Assembly (NCBI RefSeq): GCF_037176765.1
Contig: NC_090024.1
Coordinates: forward strand, 246,708,385 to 246,772,384
DNA length: 64,000 nt
Direction of reading: 5' to 3'
Source of the DNA: Anolis sagrei
Lineage: Eukaryota; Chordata; Lepidosauria; Squamata; Anolidae
Shown here: positions 31,924-42,647 of the stretch, piece after piece
Position numbering within the stretch: position 1 is the first letter of the stretch
Layout: each line of letters opens with the position of its first letter
Program-made: the position numbers and the translations under genes
The notes under the pieces: generated by a model
The model's database searches: none
The model's input: only the letters and a program-made list of their open reading frames with translations
Told to the model about the DNA's origin: nothing

Positions 31924-31982
31924 GACCTTCTCAACCTCTGAGGATGCTTGCCATAGATGCAGGCGAAACGTCAGGAGAAATG
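31924..31982 (+). ncRNA. Hammerhead-like ribozyme core, right arm of PLE
   Basis: CTGAGGA (31,938-31,944) fits the conserved CUGANGA box. One extra U follows. Then GCTTGC (31,946-31,951) pairs with GCAGGC (31,959-31,964) as stem II. GAAAC (31,965-31,969) and GTC (31,970-31,972) complete the core. Stem I could be CCT/AGG plus TTCT/AGAA with an internal loop. Stem III would be AC/GT with no loop, so only a dimer could fold fully. Hammerheads are known in PLE ends; activity here is not shown. Confidence 0.5.
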
Positions 31983-32067
31983 CCTCTAGAACATGGCTCC
32001 ATAGCCCGAAAAAACCCACAAGAACCTAGTGATTCCAGCCATGAAAGCCTTCGACAGTAAATTTCCA

Positions 32068-32292
32068 TTTTGAGTAACTTCTGCGCATGCTTGTAAAACG
32101 GATCTAGTCAGCAAATCATTGTTAGCTAAACTTTCTGCGCATGTCTGTAACAATACTGTAATTGCAAGTGAAACCCAGCCGGGTGTTGTGACAGTTCCTT
32201 TATTCAGCATGAGCTGACACTGTCACCTTATTTTGCAAATAGTAAAAAAGGGCTGAAAATCAAAATCTGCTCTCCGTCTCTTCCTTTTGGCT
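32068..32292. other. Unclassified sequence, left of LINE insertion
   Basis: Contains repeated TTCTGCGCATG words and a GTTGTGACAG stretch. It continues at 32,931 after the LINE. Possibly part of an LTR element fossil; not assignable. Confidence 0.3.
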
Positions 32293-32919
32293 ATTTTATT
32301 TATCGTGTCATCAGCAACCTTTGTATTACAATTCTAACAGAGCAAAACAAACACACAGATTAAAAAGAAAAGGGGGGGGAAGGGAAAAAAACACACAGAT
32401 TTTGCAAATTTGGTATTTGGTTAAATGTCCTTTGACCAGTATCTGGCCACTTGGAGTGCCTCTGGGGTTGCCGCAAGAAGGTCCTCCCTGGTGCATGTGG
32501 CAGGGCTCAGGGTGCATTGCAGCAGGTGGTCAGTGGTTTGCTCTTCTCCACACTCGCATGCCGAGGATTCCACCCAGTAGCCCCATTTCTCAAGGTTGGC
32601 TCTGCATCTCGTGGTGCCAGAGCGCAGTCTGTTCAGTGCCTTCCAAGTCGCCCAGTCCTCTTGTGTGCCCAGGGGAGAGTCTCTCATCTGGTATCACCCA
32701 TGAATTGAGGTGCTGGGCTTGGGCCTGCCACTTTTGGACTCTCGCTTGCTGGGGTGTTCCAGCGAGTGTCTCTGTAGATCTAAGAAAACTATGTCTTGAT
32801 TTAAGTCGTTGACGTGCTGGCTGATACCCAAACAGGGGATGAGCTGGAGATGTCTCTGCCTTGGTCCTTTCACTATTGGCTGCTACTTCCAATAGTGAAA
32901 GGACCAAGGCAGAGACATC
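32293..32919 (-). mobile_element. Jockey-like LINE with inverted 5' end
   Basis: Minus-strand coding RTKAETSPAHPLFGYQPARQ, KWQAQAQHLNSWVIPDERL, RCRANLEKWGYWV, CECGEEQTTDHLLQC and a 3' tail TGACACGATAAATAAAAT. Target duplication TCCTTTTGGCT at 32,282-32,292 and 32,920-32,930. The last 29 bp are an inverted copy of the adjacent sequence, giving a 32-bp perfect hairpin. Confidence 0.85.
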
Positions 32920-32922
32920 TCC
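32846..32922. repeat. Perfect 32-bp hairpin
   Basis: 32,846-32,877 and 32,891-32,922 are exact reverse complements, separated by a 13-nt loop. It lies at the 5' junction of the jockey-like LINE copy. Confidence 0.95.
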
Positions 32923-32930
32923 TTTTGGCT

Positions 32931-33203
32931 GCACTCCAATGAATGCAACAACAGATTCCCCAACTACTGAAACAGCTGGAGAGGCTTTGGAGATAAGATT
33001 GAAAAATGAAGATAAACAAATGATACAGCAATGGGAGGTTCAACATAGTCCAATTTATCCTTCATGTAGCATGATGTGAAAATAACATTCAAAGGGGGAG
33101 GAATGAAAAGCTCAAGGCCTAAAATTTGCAATCCACCCCAGTATCCTTGCCAAGAAAACTAAATGGACCAGTACAACCAAAATTTCCCAGCTTTTCTATT
33201 AAA
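32931..33203. other. Unclassified sequence, right of LINE insertion
   Basis: Continues 32,068-32,292. The end (AACTAAATGGACCAGTACAA) is the reverse complement of the BovB-side sequence at 13.46-13.49 kb. Otherwise nothing recognised. Confidence 0.35.
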
Positions 33204-33302
33204 AAAGAACATATTGAATGCAATATTCCTGCTTCTTGGCAGAATGGGGTTGGACTGGATGGCCCATGAGGTCTCTTCCAACTGTAGGATTCTATGATTC
33301 TA
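33204..33302 (+). mobile_element. CR1 3' tail
   Basis: TGAATGCAATATTCCTGC to GATTCTATGATTCTAT, tail only. Confidence 0.85.
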
Positions 33303-33636
33303 TATCCAAGAGATCCTGGAAAATGAATCTACCAAAGATAAGAAGATTCGTGACAAAAAGAGTAGACTTTGTATTGTGAAGAAGGCAGCAGAGACAGGAT
33401 AGGAAGCACGAGTTCGGGCTTTGTGTTTTCCATTTCTCAACTTTTCAGTCTCCTTTGTTTCATAACACTGGAGTTGGAAGAGACCTGGTGGGCCATCCAG
33501 TCCAACCCCTTTCAGCGGTTTCAGCAATCACAAAAAAACAAATAAATAAATAAATAAATTTAAAAGCTAGGAACTGGGAACCACTGGAACGGAGAGGCTT
33601 AAAATGATTCTTTAAAAGATATCCGCTCCCACCATA
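33303..33636. other. Unrecognised interval with a CR1 scrap
   Basis: A short antisense CR1 tail (GGAGTTGGAAGAGACCTGG, CCATCCAGTCCAACCCC) lies at 33,464-33,515, followed by (AAAT)n at 33,538-33,560. The rest is unassigned. Confidence 0.5.
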
Positions 33637-33917
33637 TCTATATATATAAATTTGTTAGGGGCATCCAACGAGGAAACAAAACTCAAAAACCCCCCAACGA
33701 AACTTAACCAAAATTCCCATGCCCATAACACAACCCACAAGGTACAAACATATCTACTCCAAATGAAAAACAACACAACAACACACTCACAAAACGACAA
33801 AACAACTGAGCATGCGCATTGGCGCCCAGCCGCAAGTTCCCTGGCGCGCGCACATGCCCTTCCGGCCAACGTTCCCTCTGCGGAAACCATGCCCACTCCA
33901 AGCCCCGCCGCGCCGCT

Positions 33918-34275
33918 TCCCGCACACACACACACCCCTGCCGCACATACACACACAACCCCACACTCCATCACTCCCCCCACCACCGCACACACGCAAC
34001 CCCACTCCCCCCGCCGCCGCACACACACACGCAACCCCACACTCCATCACTTCCCCCGCTGCCGCACGCACACACGCAACCCCACTCCCCCCGCTGCCGC
34101 ACACACACACGCAACCCCACGCCCCATCACTCCCCCCGCCGCCCCACGCACACACACACACGCAACCCCACTCCCCCCGCCGCCGCACACACACACACAA
34201 CCCCACGCTCCATCACTCCCCCCCGCCGCCGCACACACACACGCAACCCCACGCTCCATCACTCCCCCACCCCAA
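33918..34275. repeat. CA-rich minisatellite
   Basis: Repeats of a CCGCCGCACACACACACGCAACCC-type unit, of varying length (about 40-60 bp), with ACTCCATCACTCCCCC spacers. The proline/threonine/histidine reading frames across it are repeat by-products. Confidence 0.85.
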
Positions 34276-34339
34276 TCTTACCTCCTTTTACTTCACGCCA
34301 CCTCCAAACCCCACCCCGCCCCTTCCCGCCCTGTCAAAA

Positions 34340-34595
34340 TCTAGGAAAGACAGGAAGGAAGGAAAGAAGGAAGAAAGAGAAAGGGAGGTAAAGAAAAAGG
34401 GGGAAGGAAGGAAAGTTAGAGAAAGAAGGAAGAAGAAAAGGAAAGAAAAGGAAAGATGGAAGGAAAGAAAAGAGAGCAGAAAAGAAAGAAAAATGGGGAA
34501 GGAAGGAAAGAGATAGAGAAAGAAGAGGAGAAGGAAAGATGGGAGGGAAGGAAGGAAGGAAGGAGGGAAAGAAGGAGAGAAAGAGGGAAGATTGG
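34340..34595. repeat. Purine tract (GGAA/GAAA)
   Basis: Almost pure A/G sequence inside the Helitron; a similar stretch lies at 34.78-34.94 kb. (ATT)n of about 15 units is at 34,629-34,676. Confidence 0.9.
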
Positions 34596-34631
34596 CCACA
34601 GCAACACGTGGCGGGTAAAGGTTGTTATTTC

Positions 34632-34676
<45 letters not shown>

Positions 34677-35038
34677 GCTATTGTTCCTATGAGACCCTGG
34701 AGGAATGGGAGAGGTGTCAGGTCCCAGAGGCAATGCATTGCATTATTGTTATTGTTATGATGGTGGTAAAATAAAAGGAAATAAAAAGTGAAAGAAGGAA
34801 GCAAACAGGGAGGGAAGAAAGGCAAAGGAAGAAAGGGGGAGGGAATGAAGGAAAGAGAGAAGGATGAAATCAAATAGTGAAAGAAAGAAATAGGTAGAGA
34901 AGGAAGAAAGGAGAGAAAGGGGGAGGAAAAGGGGGAAGGAATAGGTAGGTACCTCTCTTTCATAATAGTCCAGATATCTACCTCAACTTTGATAAGTTTT
35001 ACTATAGGCCACAGCAACGCGTGGCAGGGCACAGCTAG

Positions 35039-35310
35039 TTACTAATAAACAGGCTGAGGTTATTCAGTAACACACCTTGCGTTACTATAGGTTTCTTACA
35101 GGCTGTTAAAAGAGGACTGGAATAACACTTTGTCCACAAAGGTATTCACTCTGAGGCTGATGTAAGTTGATAAAAATAACAAGAACTTTTATTTGAACAG
35201 ACTGGAATATTTCAGGTACAAATGCTTGATGGTTTCATTAAAAATCTGGCATACAAAGCTTGTGGTTACGTTTGAGAAGAGACCTTAAAAACTTCTGGGT
35301 TTCACGTCTT
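35039..35310. other. Unrecognised interval
   Basis: No repeat or gene could be named. The right end carries the left copy of the target duplication of the KIF2 retrocopy. Confidence 0.4.
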
Positions 35311-36022
<712 letters not shown>

Positions 36023-36110
36023 TTAAAAGTTCGCCAGGCCCACTCTCCTAGGCCTAAGCTAGCTTACCAAGACCTAAAGCTAGTCAGTAGTGGAAGGGTG
36101 CCTCGTTATA

Positions 36111-36897
36111 CGAGGGGTCTTTTTTAAGTAAGATCCGTTTTGTTGTAGACACTAGTAGTTCGCGCGCATACCGCAACGAACACGTGCGTCGTGTACCGGC
36201 ATGCCACGGGAACAACTGTGCTCAGTTTCCTCTCTGTAGCTCACCTGTATGGTTCTGTTCTGTGCTTTAAAAATGTTTAAGACTATCAACTCACCCTCCG
36301 CATGTGAGGTTCGCTCAGTGATACGGTTTTTGTCAGCAAGGAACCTGCCTACTGCAGAAATTCATCGACAGATTTGTGAAGTGTACGGTGATAGTTATGA
36401 GTGAAAGCAAAGTGCGTAAGTGGGTACGACAATTCAAAGATTTTTATTATTGTTATTGTGAAGTGCCTGTTCTCATGAATCCTCGCTTCGACTGAAGCCA
36501 CCAAATCGTCTATAATCAAAGAAGGGCGACCGGAGCGGTCCTCATCATGAACATTGTCACGGCCATCTTTGAATTGTCGTACCCACTTACGCACTTTGCT
36601 TTCACTCATAACAGTATCACCGTACATTTCACAAATCTGTCGATGGATTTCTGCAGCAAGCAGGTTCCTTGCTGACAAAAACCATATCACTAAGCGAACC
36701 TCACATGCGGAGGGTGAGTTGATAGTCTTAAACATTTTTAAAGCACAGAACAGAACCGTACAGGTGAGCTACAGAGCGGAAACTGAGCACAGTTGTTCCC
36801 AAGGCATGCCAGTACACGACGCACACGCTCGTTGCGGTATGCGCGCGAACTACTAGTGTCTACAACAAAACGGACCTTACTTAAAAAATACCCCTCG
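36111..36897. mobile_element. Head-to-head (palindromic) mariner element
   Basis: Both ends start CGAGGGGT.TTTTTTAAGTAA and TA flanks lie outside (36,109-36,110 and 36,898-36,899). Each arm carries the mariner 5' UTR and transposase N-terminus in opposite orientation. The right arm (minus, 36,735-36,440) encodes MFKTINSPSACEVRLVIWFL, AAEIHRQICEMYG, KVRKWVRQFKDGRDN and HDEDRSGRPS, the helix-turn-helix half. The left arm covers the first 310 bp. The catalytic domain is absent from both. A TTATTATTG spacer lies between the arms. Confidence 0.85.
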
Positions 36898-36976
36898 TAA
36901 TTTGGTTGAGCAGCGGTGCTGATTGTTATAATTTGGTGAAGCAGCATTGGGATTAATTTTGATATCTTTCCCTGTT

Positions 36977-37108
36977 TCCTCTCAGCCTTCTCTTCTTCTA
37001 AACATGCCCAGCTCTATAAACCACTCCTCATAGGGCATGTTCTCCAGACCTTTGATCATTTTAGTCACCCTCCTCTGGACACATTCCAGTTTAGAGTCAA
37101 CATCTCCC
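36977..37108 (-). mobile_element. CR1 fragment
   Basis: CCTCTCAGCCTTCTCTTCTT to CCTCTGGACACATTCCAG, antisense ORF2 without tail. Confidence 0.8.
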
Positions 37109-37599
37109 TTCAAACTCCACTTTCATTACTGTTAATCACAGCTGGCAAGTACTAACATCAAGGATTCTTGAACAGCCACACTCTCTTTGGGACTGCACTG
37201 TGCCAGAGGCATGAGGAGACCCAACTAAAGCTTGGGGCTGCATTGCCACCATCGCCACATGTTGACCCCAAAAGGCCAGACCTGAAGGAGTAGCCCTGCC
37301 AGCCAGCACATCTCCTCAGAAGTCCAAGCAGATCGCATTCATCTAAGCACTTATGCTGTCAAAAGGGAAGACAGTTAATGCCTACACGGACTCATGCTAA
37401 GCCTTGGGAATCCTGCACTCTGGTTGAACCATCTGGAAAGAAAGAAAGAAAGAGGGTCACTAACTACCCAGAGAAGACCCGTGAAGTTCAGGCAAGAAAT
37501 CCTCCGATCAGTAGAAGTAGTTGGAAATTGTCAGCTGCTGGCTGTCTCTTGCTGGTGTCCTGATGCCATGATCAACCACTTAAATGTTGTGCAGAAGCG
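37109..37599. other. Unrecognised interval
   Basis: No gene or repeat could be assigned. A small (GAAA)n run is at 37,440-37,452. Confidence 0.4.
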
Positions 37600-38312
37600 G
37601 ATTTTAGCCAAGTTCCATGCAAAAGACACACAGGCAAGAGGAAAAAAGGAACAGAAAAAACTTTTATCAGTAGAGGCGAAACATAAACTTGCTGTGTTTG
37701 CATACAAAATCAAACTGCAACAAACTTACATGTCATATGTTCCATAGTTGATGGTGGTGGTAGACCTGGCAGTTGGTGATGGAAGAGTTAATGTAAGTCT
37801 TGGTTCTAAAGGGCTGGTTAGTTTGTAAGTAACAGTTTACAGGTAAAAGCAATTAAGGGTGGAGGTGTGCAGGAGATGGGTTGCAGCTGGGTGTTACTGG
37901 ATTTAAGGAGCTAACCGTGAGACTGATATTTGGGAGGAAAGTATCTGTTGTATTTTGGTGGTGGTGGATGCTGCTGGTTTGTTAAAACTGGGAGTTTGAT
38001 TCATCTCTACCTAAACGAGGTAGAGCCCTGGCAACGTGACATTACATAGTCCTTGTAAGTAACACAGAATAAGGCTTCATCATAGCAAAGAACATCGCTG
38101 TTAGAGCATAGCAGTATTACAGCATATTGCATCTCCTTCAGAGCAGCACATTGCTTCTCCAAACTGTATTCTAAAATCCATACAGTTACACCCCACCTGG
38201 TGTGGCCCAAACATGCTGGTTGACCTACATTACCAGCTGTACATAATAATTAACATCATAAGGTTTTTCTTTAACACACACACTTGATCCTGCTATGACT
38301 TACTGTAACACT
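37600..38312 (-). mobile_element. LTR-like fossil, family B
   Basis: The minus strand starts TGTTACAGTAAGTCATAGC near 38,312 and shares words with 12.3-12.8 kb and 3.7-4.25 kb. Boundaries on the left are not certain. Old fossil. Confidence 0.4.
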
Positions 38313-38334
38313 AAAGACTCTGTTCCTTGGGCCT

Positions 38335-38396
38335 CTGATGAATGTAGATGCTGAGTCTGAGCAAAGCTCTTTCCACAATCCAGGCATGTACAGGTC
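38335..38396 (-). pseudogene. Relic zinc finger downstream of ZNF-C
   Basis: The minus strand reads [16 protein letters not shown] from a TA at the end of the MITE. It equals the relic at 8549-8595 beyond ZNF-A and is the remainder of a finger cut by the MITE insertion. Confidence 0.75.
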
Positions 38397-38519
38397 GTCC
38401 TCAAGTTACAACCATCCAATTTACAAATGACTCATAGTTAAGAACAAGGTTGGGACAACAGGAAGTGAGAGAAACCTTCTCCTAGAAGACAAATGAAAAG
38501 GTTATCAAAAGGAAACCAC
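38397..38519 (-). mobile_element. Right end of the TA-target MITE at ZNF-C
   Basis: TACAGGTCGTCCTCAAGTTA is the terminal inverted repeat. The inner sequence matches 8.45-8.55 kb. The left end is at 39.55-39.6 kb; an LTR and an L2-like tail are inserted between. Confidence 0.75.
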
Positions 38520-39242
38520 TGTTGCAATCCAGAGCAGGTAACGAGGCTCTAAGATATCTATCCACCACACTTGACTGTGAAAAAACAATCCTTTTTTATT
38601 GAAGAAAAATGGTTACAAAATAAAGGAAAAATGCAAAGTCAAAAGCCATAGCAAAATCAGCAAACAGGAATTTCCATGAACAAGATCAAAACCCAAAGCC
38701 ACACTGTAAAATACTGGAACATGTTAGCAATCCAATAACCGTACTTGGTGTCCTAGAAATCTTTCAAGACGATGGCCAGGGAAACCGGGAGAACTGCCAA
38801 GGTCTTCATCAATCTAAAACGATGCCTGAACTGAGAAAGTCAGCCCGGCGGAAGGCACTTAAAGTTGAGGAATTGGTTTCGTGAAACGCCTCCCTGCTTT
38901 GAAGCCATTGTTTGTATTTCTTTTAATCTGGAAGACCTTCACAAGCTGAGTGATTTACTCCTGTCTTGCCAGATCTGGCCCCTTCTATTCTCATGAAGGT
39001 TCCCAGGTGCAGAAGGGAGTGAAAGGTCATTGCTTCCCTCTGAAACATTCTCATGAACACTGGTACTTTCATTTTCCAAATCCACAGAAGTTTCTTCCTC
39101 ACTAATTTCAGGAGCATTGTCACTAATTTCAGGATCATTGACATCAAGAAGTACATTTTCATTAGCATCAGGAAGTACATTTTCATTAGCATCAGGAGGT
39201 ACAAACAGAGAATCAGGTTCAAACTCAGGCTGGACCCCAACA
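38520..39242 (-). mobile_element. Solo LTR (family A)
   Basis: On the minus strand TGTTGGGGTCCAGCC to CTGGATTGCAACA. The 5-bp flanks are ACCAC (38,515-38,519) and ACCGC (39,243-39,247). Inserted in the 3' flank of ZNF-C. It resembles 45,835-46,494 closely (shared CCACCACACTTGACTGT end region). Confidence 0.75.
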
Positions 39243-39320
39243 ACCGCTCCGAGTCGCCTCTGGGCTGAGAGGGGCAGTATATAAATATAGTAAATAAATA
39301 AATAAATAAATAAATAAGGA
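39243..39320 (+). mobile_element. L2-like LINE 3' tail
   Basis: ACCGCTCCGAGTCGCCTCTG, GCAGTATATAAATATAG and (AAAT)n. Confidence 0.8.
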
Positions 39321-39479
39321 AAAGAAGTCTGCACTGAAGTTTAATCCCCAATCCTTGTTTCCACAACAAGCCATGTTTTTCCAAATTCAATTATCACAGG
39401 GACATAAAGTGAGGTGAAATATTCTGAAGGGGGACACAGATAGCAAAACAAAAACCAAAAGAGTGTTAATCCTTCTGTA

Positions 39480-39597
39480 TGCTATGCATAATGTATGTAT
39501 GTATCTACGTACATACATAACATTTGGATGGAGTTACACTAAAAATTCAACTTGAAAACAAACCGACAGAACCTATCTTGTTAGTAACTTGGAGACT
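39480..39597 (-). mobile_element. Left part of the TA-target MITE at ZNF-C
   Basis: The minus strand reads AGTCTCCAAGTTACTAACAA and GATAGGTTCTGTCGG from 39,597, the same as ZNF-A from 8031. The junction with finger DNA creates the CCC TAA stop of ZNF-C. A (GTAT)n lies at 39.49-39.52 kb. Confidence 0.8.
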
Positions 39598-40874
39598 TAG
39601 GGTTTCTCCCCAATGTGAGTTCTTTGGTGTGAATGTAGAGATCCAATATGCACAAAATTTGGTCCACACTCCTGGTATTTATAGGGTTTCTCCCCAGTGG
39701 GAGTTCTTTGATGTGAACGTGGATCTCCAATGCCAGCGAAGCTGTTTCCAAATTCAAGACATGTATAGGGTTTCTCCCCAGTGTGAACCCTTTGATGTTT
39801 CTGTAAAGTTCCACTCTGAGCGAAACTTCTTCCACACTCTGAACATTCATAGGGTTTCTCCCCAGTGTGGGTTCTGTGATGACTACGTAGACTTCCATGG
39901 ACAGCAAAGCTCTTTCCACATTCTAGGCATTGAAAGGGTTTCTCCCCAGTGTGAACTCTTAGATGCGTATGTAGATTTGTACTGTGAGTAAAGCTCTTTC
40001 CACATTCCGGGCATGTATAGGGTTTCTCCCCAGTGTGAATTCTCTGATGTGAACGTAGATCTCCACTATGAGTGAAACTCCTCCCACACTCCAGGCACTT
40101 ATAGGGTTTCTCCCCAGTGTGAGTTCTGTAATGCTTATGGAGACTTTCACTGTGAGCGAAGCTCTTTCCACACTCCTGGCAGTTAAAGGGTTTCTCCCCA
40201 GTGTGAGTCCTTTGATGCAAATGTAGCTTTCCAATATTTGCAAAATTCTTTCCACACCCCTGGCATGTATAGGGTTTCACCCCAGTGTGAGTTCTTTCAT
40301 GCTTACGTAGATCTCCGCTTCCAGTGAAGCTGTTCCCACATTCCAGACATGTATAGGGTTTCTCCCCAGTGTGAATCCTTCGGTGTGTCTGTAAAGTTCC
40401 ATTCTGAGAGAATATTTTTCCACACTCTGGACATTCATAGGGTTTCTCCCCAGTGTGAATCCTTTGATGCGCCTGTAAATTTCCACTCTGAGTGAATCTC
40501 TTTCCACACTCCGGGCATTCATAGGGTTTCTCCCCAGTGTGGGTTCTTTCATGTGAACGTAGACTTTCACTGTGAGCGAAGCTCTTTCCACATTCCAGGC
40601 ATGTATAGGGCTTCTCCCCAGTATGAGTTCTTTGATGTGAACGTAGTTTTTCATTCAGAGCAAAGCTTTTTCCGCACTCCTGGCATTCATAGGGTTTCTC
40701 CCCAGTGTGAGTTCTTTGATGTTTACGTAGATGTCCACGCTGTGTGAAGCTCTTCCCACATTCCAGACATGTGTAGGGTTTCTCACCAGTGTGAGTTCTT
40801 TCATGTAACTGCAGAAGTTTCTGCTGCCTAAAGATATTTCCAAATTCAATACATTGATATGTTTTTTTCTCCAT
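39597..40874 (-). CDS. ZNF-C: C2H2 zinc-finger protein, 15 finger units, decaying
   Basis: 425 residues from MEKKTYQC, still one open frame. Fifteen finger units are seen, but three are damaged: finger 1 has CIEFGN (second cysteine lost); finger 14 has CLEFGN and ends HQRTP (second cysteine and last histidine lost); finger 15 starts YKYQECGP (first cysteine lost). Fingers 2-13 keep all ligands. One linker is TGVKP. The frame ends GEKP-stop exactly at the MITE junction. A paralogue of ZNF-A and ZNF-D (fingers 2, 5 and 7 resemble ZNF-D fingers 2, 4 and 5). It may be a weak gene or an early pseudogene; the open frame favours recent or continuing function. Confidence 0.8.
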   Translation of the reverse strand: MEKKTYQCIEFGNIFRQQKLLQLHERTHTGEKPYTCLECGKSFTQRGHLRKHQRTHTGEKPYECQECGKSFALNEKLRSHQRTHTGEKPYTCLECGKSFAHSESLRSHERTHTGEKPYECPECGKRFTQSGNLQAHQRIHTGEKPYECPECGKIFSQNGTLQTHRRIHTGEKPYTCLECGNSFTGSGDLRKHERTHTGVKPYTCQGCGKNFANIGKLHLHQRTHTGEKPFNCQECGKSFAHSESLHKHYRTHTGEKPYKCLECGRSFTHSGDLRSHQRIHTGEKPYTCPECGKSFTHSTNLHTHLRVHTGEKPFQCLECGKSFAVHGSLRSHHRTHTGEKPYECSECGRSFAQSGTLQKHQRVHTGEKPYTCLEFGNSFAGIGDPRSHQRTPTGEKPYKYQECGPNFVHIGSLHSHQRTHIGEKP

Positions 40875-41076
40875 GTTGGCACTTTAAAATGCAAGATAGA
40901 CACTTTGCTTTTCTGAAGTGTGAGTGACCTGAAGAGTTCAGCCAGTTCGGCACCTTCGGAGCATTTCTTCTTCCTATATGACTGGTTTGTTTACTGAATT
41001 CCAGATTCTTCAATATCCACTAGATGTTGAATGGTTTCTCATCATGACAAATGTGGATCGGTAGAATGTTCCTTTC

Positions 41077-41215
41077 CCTGGTGAAGAAAGAAGAAATAAA
41101 AGATAAGGGATGGAAGCCAGAAACCTTCAATTCTCCCCCTTTTCCCTTCATGGGTCATGTTGAAAATGGGAATAGCAAGAAATGCAGATGGGAAGGATCT
41201 CAAGGAGCTCCTGAG
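41077..41215 (-). other. ZNF-C splice acceptor and intron end
   Basis: The minus strand TTCTTCTTTCTTCACCAG ends at 41,078, with the exon starting GGAAAGGAACATTC, as in ZNF-A. The intron continues with TGACCCATGAAGGGAAA and is paralogous to 5.94-6.03 kb. Confidence 0.75.
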
Positions 41216-41687
41216 GCTGCTATAGAAGAGACCGAAACATCTCCAGGAAGCTCTCCTGCCCCTGGCTTTGGGGCTTCTCATGAGGAAGACTGCAACCCCA
41301 TTTCCATTTCCAACTCCAGGAGGGTGCAGCTATAAAAACTGAGGCAGGACTAGAGGAGTCTGCTACTGAGGCTGTATAGAAGAGGCCGGAACATCTCCAG
41401 CAAGCTCTTCTGATTGGGTTCTGTTCATTGTATCTTTGCTATAGCACTTTGGACCACCTTACCTCATGATAACAACCTATAAGTCCATACTTTATCAGAA
41501 ATTTAGGTTGTGTCAAGGGAGGAGGGAGGGGATGGGGTAACTGCTTGCTAGGAAGGGTTAGGGAGGGAGGGCTTTACTTACTATATCATTCTAACCTAGG
41601 AGTCTGTATAACAACTATGGGAAAACTATGAAGTTTGGAAATCATGACGAGGCGCTTGTAGGCTTTTAATCTGTATTACTGTTTTAA
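41216..41687. other. Unrecognised intronic interval
   Basis: Two AG-rich half-repeats (CATCTCCAG.AAGCTCT near 41,240 and 41,390) are visible. Otherwise nothing is assigned. Confidence 0.4.
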
Positions 41688-41710
41688 TCTATATAAACAA
41701 AAATTTAATG

Positions 41711-41800
41711 TCAGGAAAAATGCCTCTAGAACATGGCCATATAGCCCGGAAAAACCCACAAGAACCTAGTGATTCTAGCCATGAAAGCCTTCGACAATAC
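41711..41800 (+). mobile_element. PLE end fragment with 9-bp TSD
   Basis: TCAGGAAAAATGCCTCTAG to GCCTTCGACAATAC, flanked by AATTTAATG (41,702-41,710 and 41,801-41,809). 5' truncated at the hammerhead GTC cleavage-like point (starts TCAGG). Confidence 0.8.
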
Positions 41801-42647
41801 AATTTAATGTTCGTTTGTGGGATTGACAGAACTCAAAAACCACTGGACGAATTGACACCAAATTTGGACACAAGACACCTAACAACCCAATGTATGTCCT
41901 TCACTCAAAAACATTGATTTTGTCATTTGGGAGTTGTACTTGCTGGGATTTATAGTTCACCTACAATCAAAGAGCATTCTGAACCCCACCAAAGACAGAA
42001 TTGGGCCAAACTTCCTACAATCAAAGAGCATTCTGAACTCCACCAACAATGGAATTGAACCAAACTTGGCACACAGGACTCCCAGGACTAACAGAAAATA
42101 CTGGAAGGGTTTTGGTGGGCATTGGGAGTTGGGGAGGTCACCTCCATCCAGAGAGTTTGGGAGTTGTAGGTCACCTCCATCCAGAGAGCACTTTGGACTC
42201 AAACAATGATGGATCTGGACCAGACTTGGCATGAATATTCCATATGCTCAAATATGAACACAGATGGAGTTTGGGGGAAAAAGACCTTGACATTTGGGAG
42301 TTGTAGTTACTGGGATTTATAGTTCACCTACAATCACAGAGCATTCTGAACCCCACCAACGACAGAATTCGGGCAAACTTCCTACACAGAACCCCCATGA
42401 CCAACAGAAAATACTTAATGCCATCCAGTCCAACTCCCTTCACGAGGGCAAGAAAACGTAATCAAAGCCCTCCTGACAAAGAGCCATCCAGCCATAGAGA
42501 TAGATAGATATGATTCACACACAGAGAGATATAATATCATAGATTTGAAAGGGACCCCAAGAAGGACAATTATATGTTGCATGTTTCAGAGTAGGTAAAC
42601 CAGACACTCTCCACATCAACACTGACATAGAAACAACAAGGAATACT

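Larger units (their letters stand above)
31084..32053 (-). mobile_element. Penelope-like element with inverted ends and GIY-YIG remnant
   Basis: Flanked by an exact 14-bp target duplication ACAGTAAATTTCCA (31,070-31,083 and 32,054-32,067). The ends are inverted copies of about 140 bp or more (GGTTCTTGTGGGTTTTTTCG on the left, its complement on the right). On the minus strand, 31,680-31,400 encodes FIYIGTTKRSIAQTRIKEH, SDIAEHLMNQPGHS and LHREAIEIHKH, the GIY-YIG nuclease part of PLEs. The RT domain is absent, so it is a non-autonomous copy. Confidence 0.85.
33637..35038 (+). mobile_element. Helitron with minisatellite interior
   Basis: The 5' end TCTATATATATAAATTTG is preceded by A. The 3' end GGCAGGGCACAGCTAG is followed by T, with the hairpin GCCAC/GTGGC (35,008-35,012 and 35,021-35,025) just before it. 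A second partial 3' hairpin (GGCCACAGCAACACGTGGC) at 34.59-34.61 kb suggests a fused or read-through copy. Interior: CpG-rich block (33.8-33.91 kb), CA-rich minisatellite, purine tract and (ATT)n. No Rep/helicase. Confidence 0.8.

Noticed and set aside
33652-34516. Proline/threonine/histidine-rich open frames of 190-234 codons
   Set aside because: They cross a CA-rich minisatellite and a purine tract in a non-autonomous Helitron; no domain and no conserved start.
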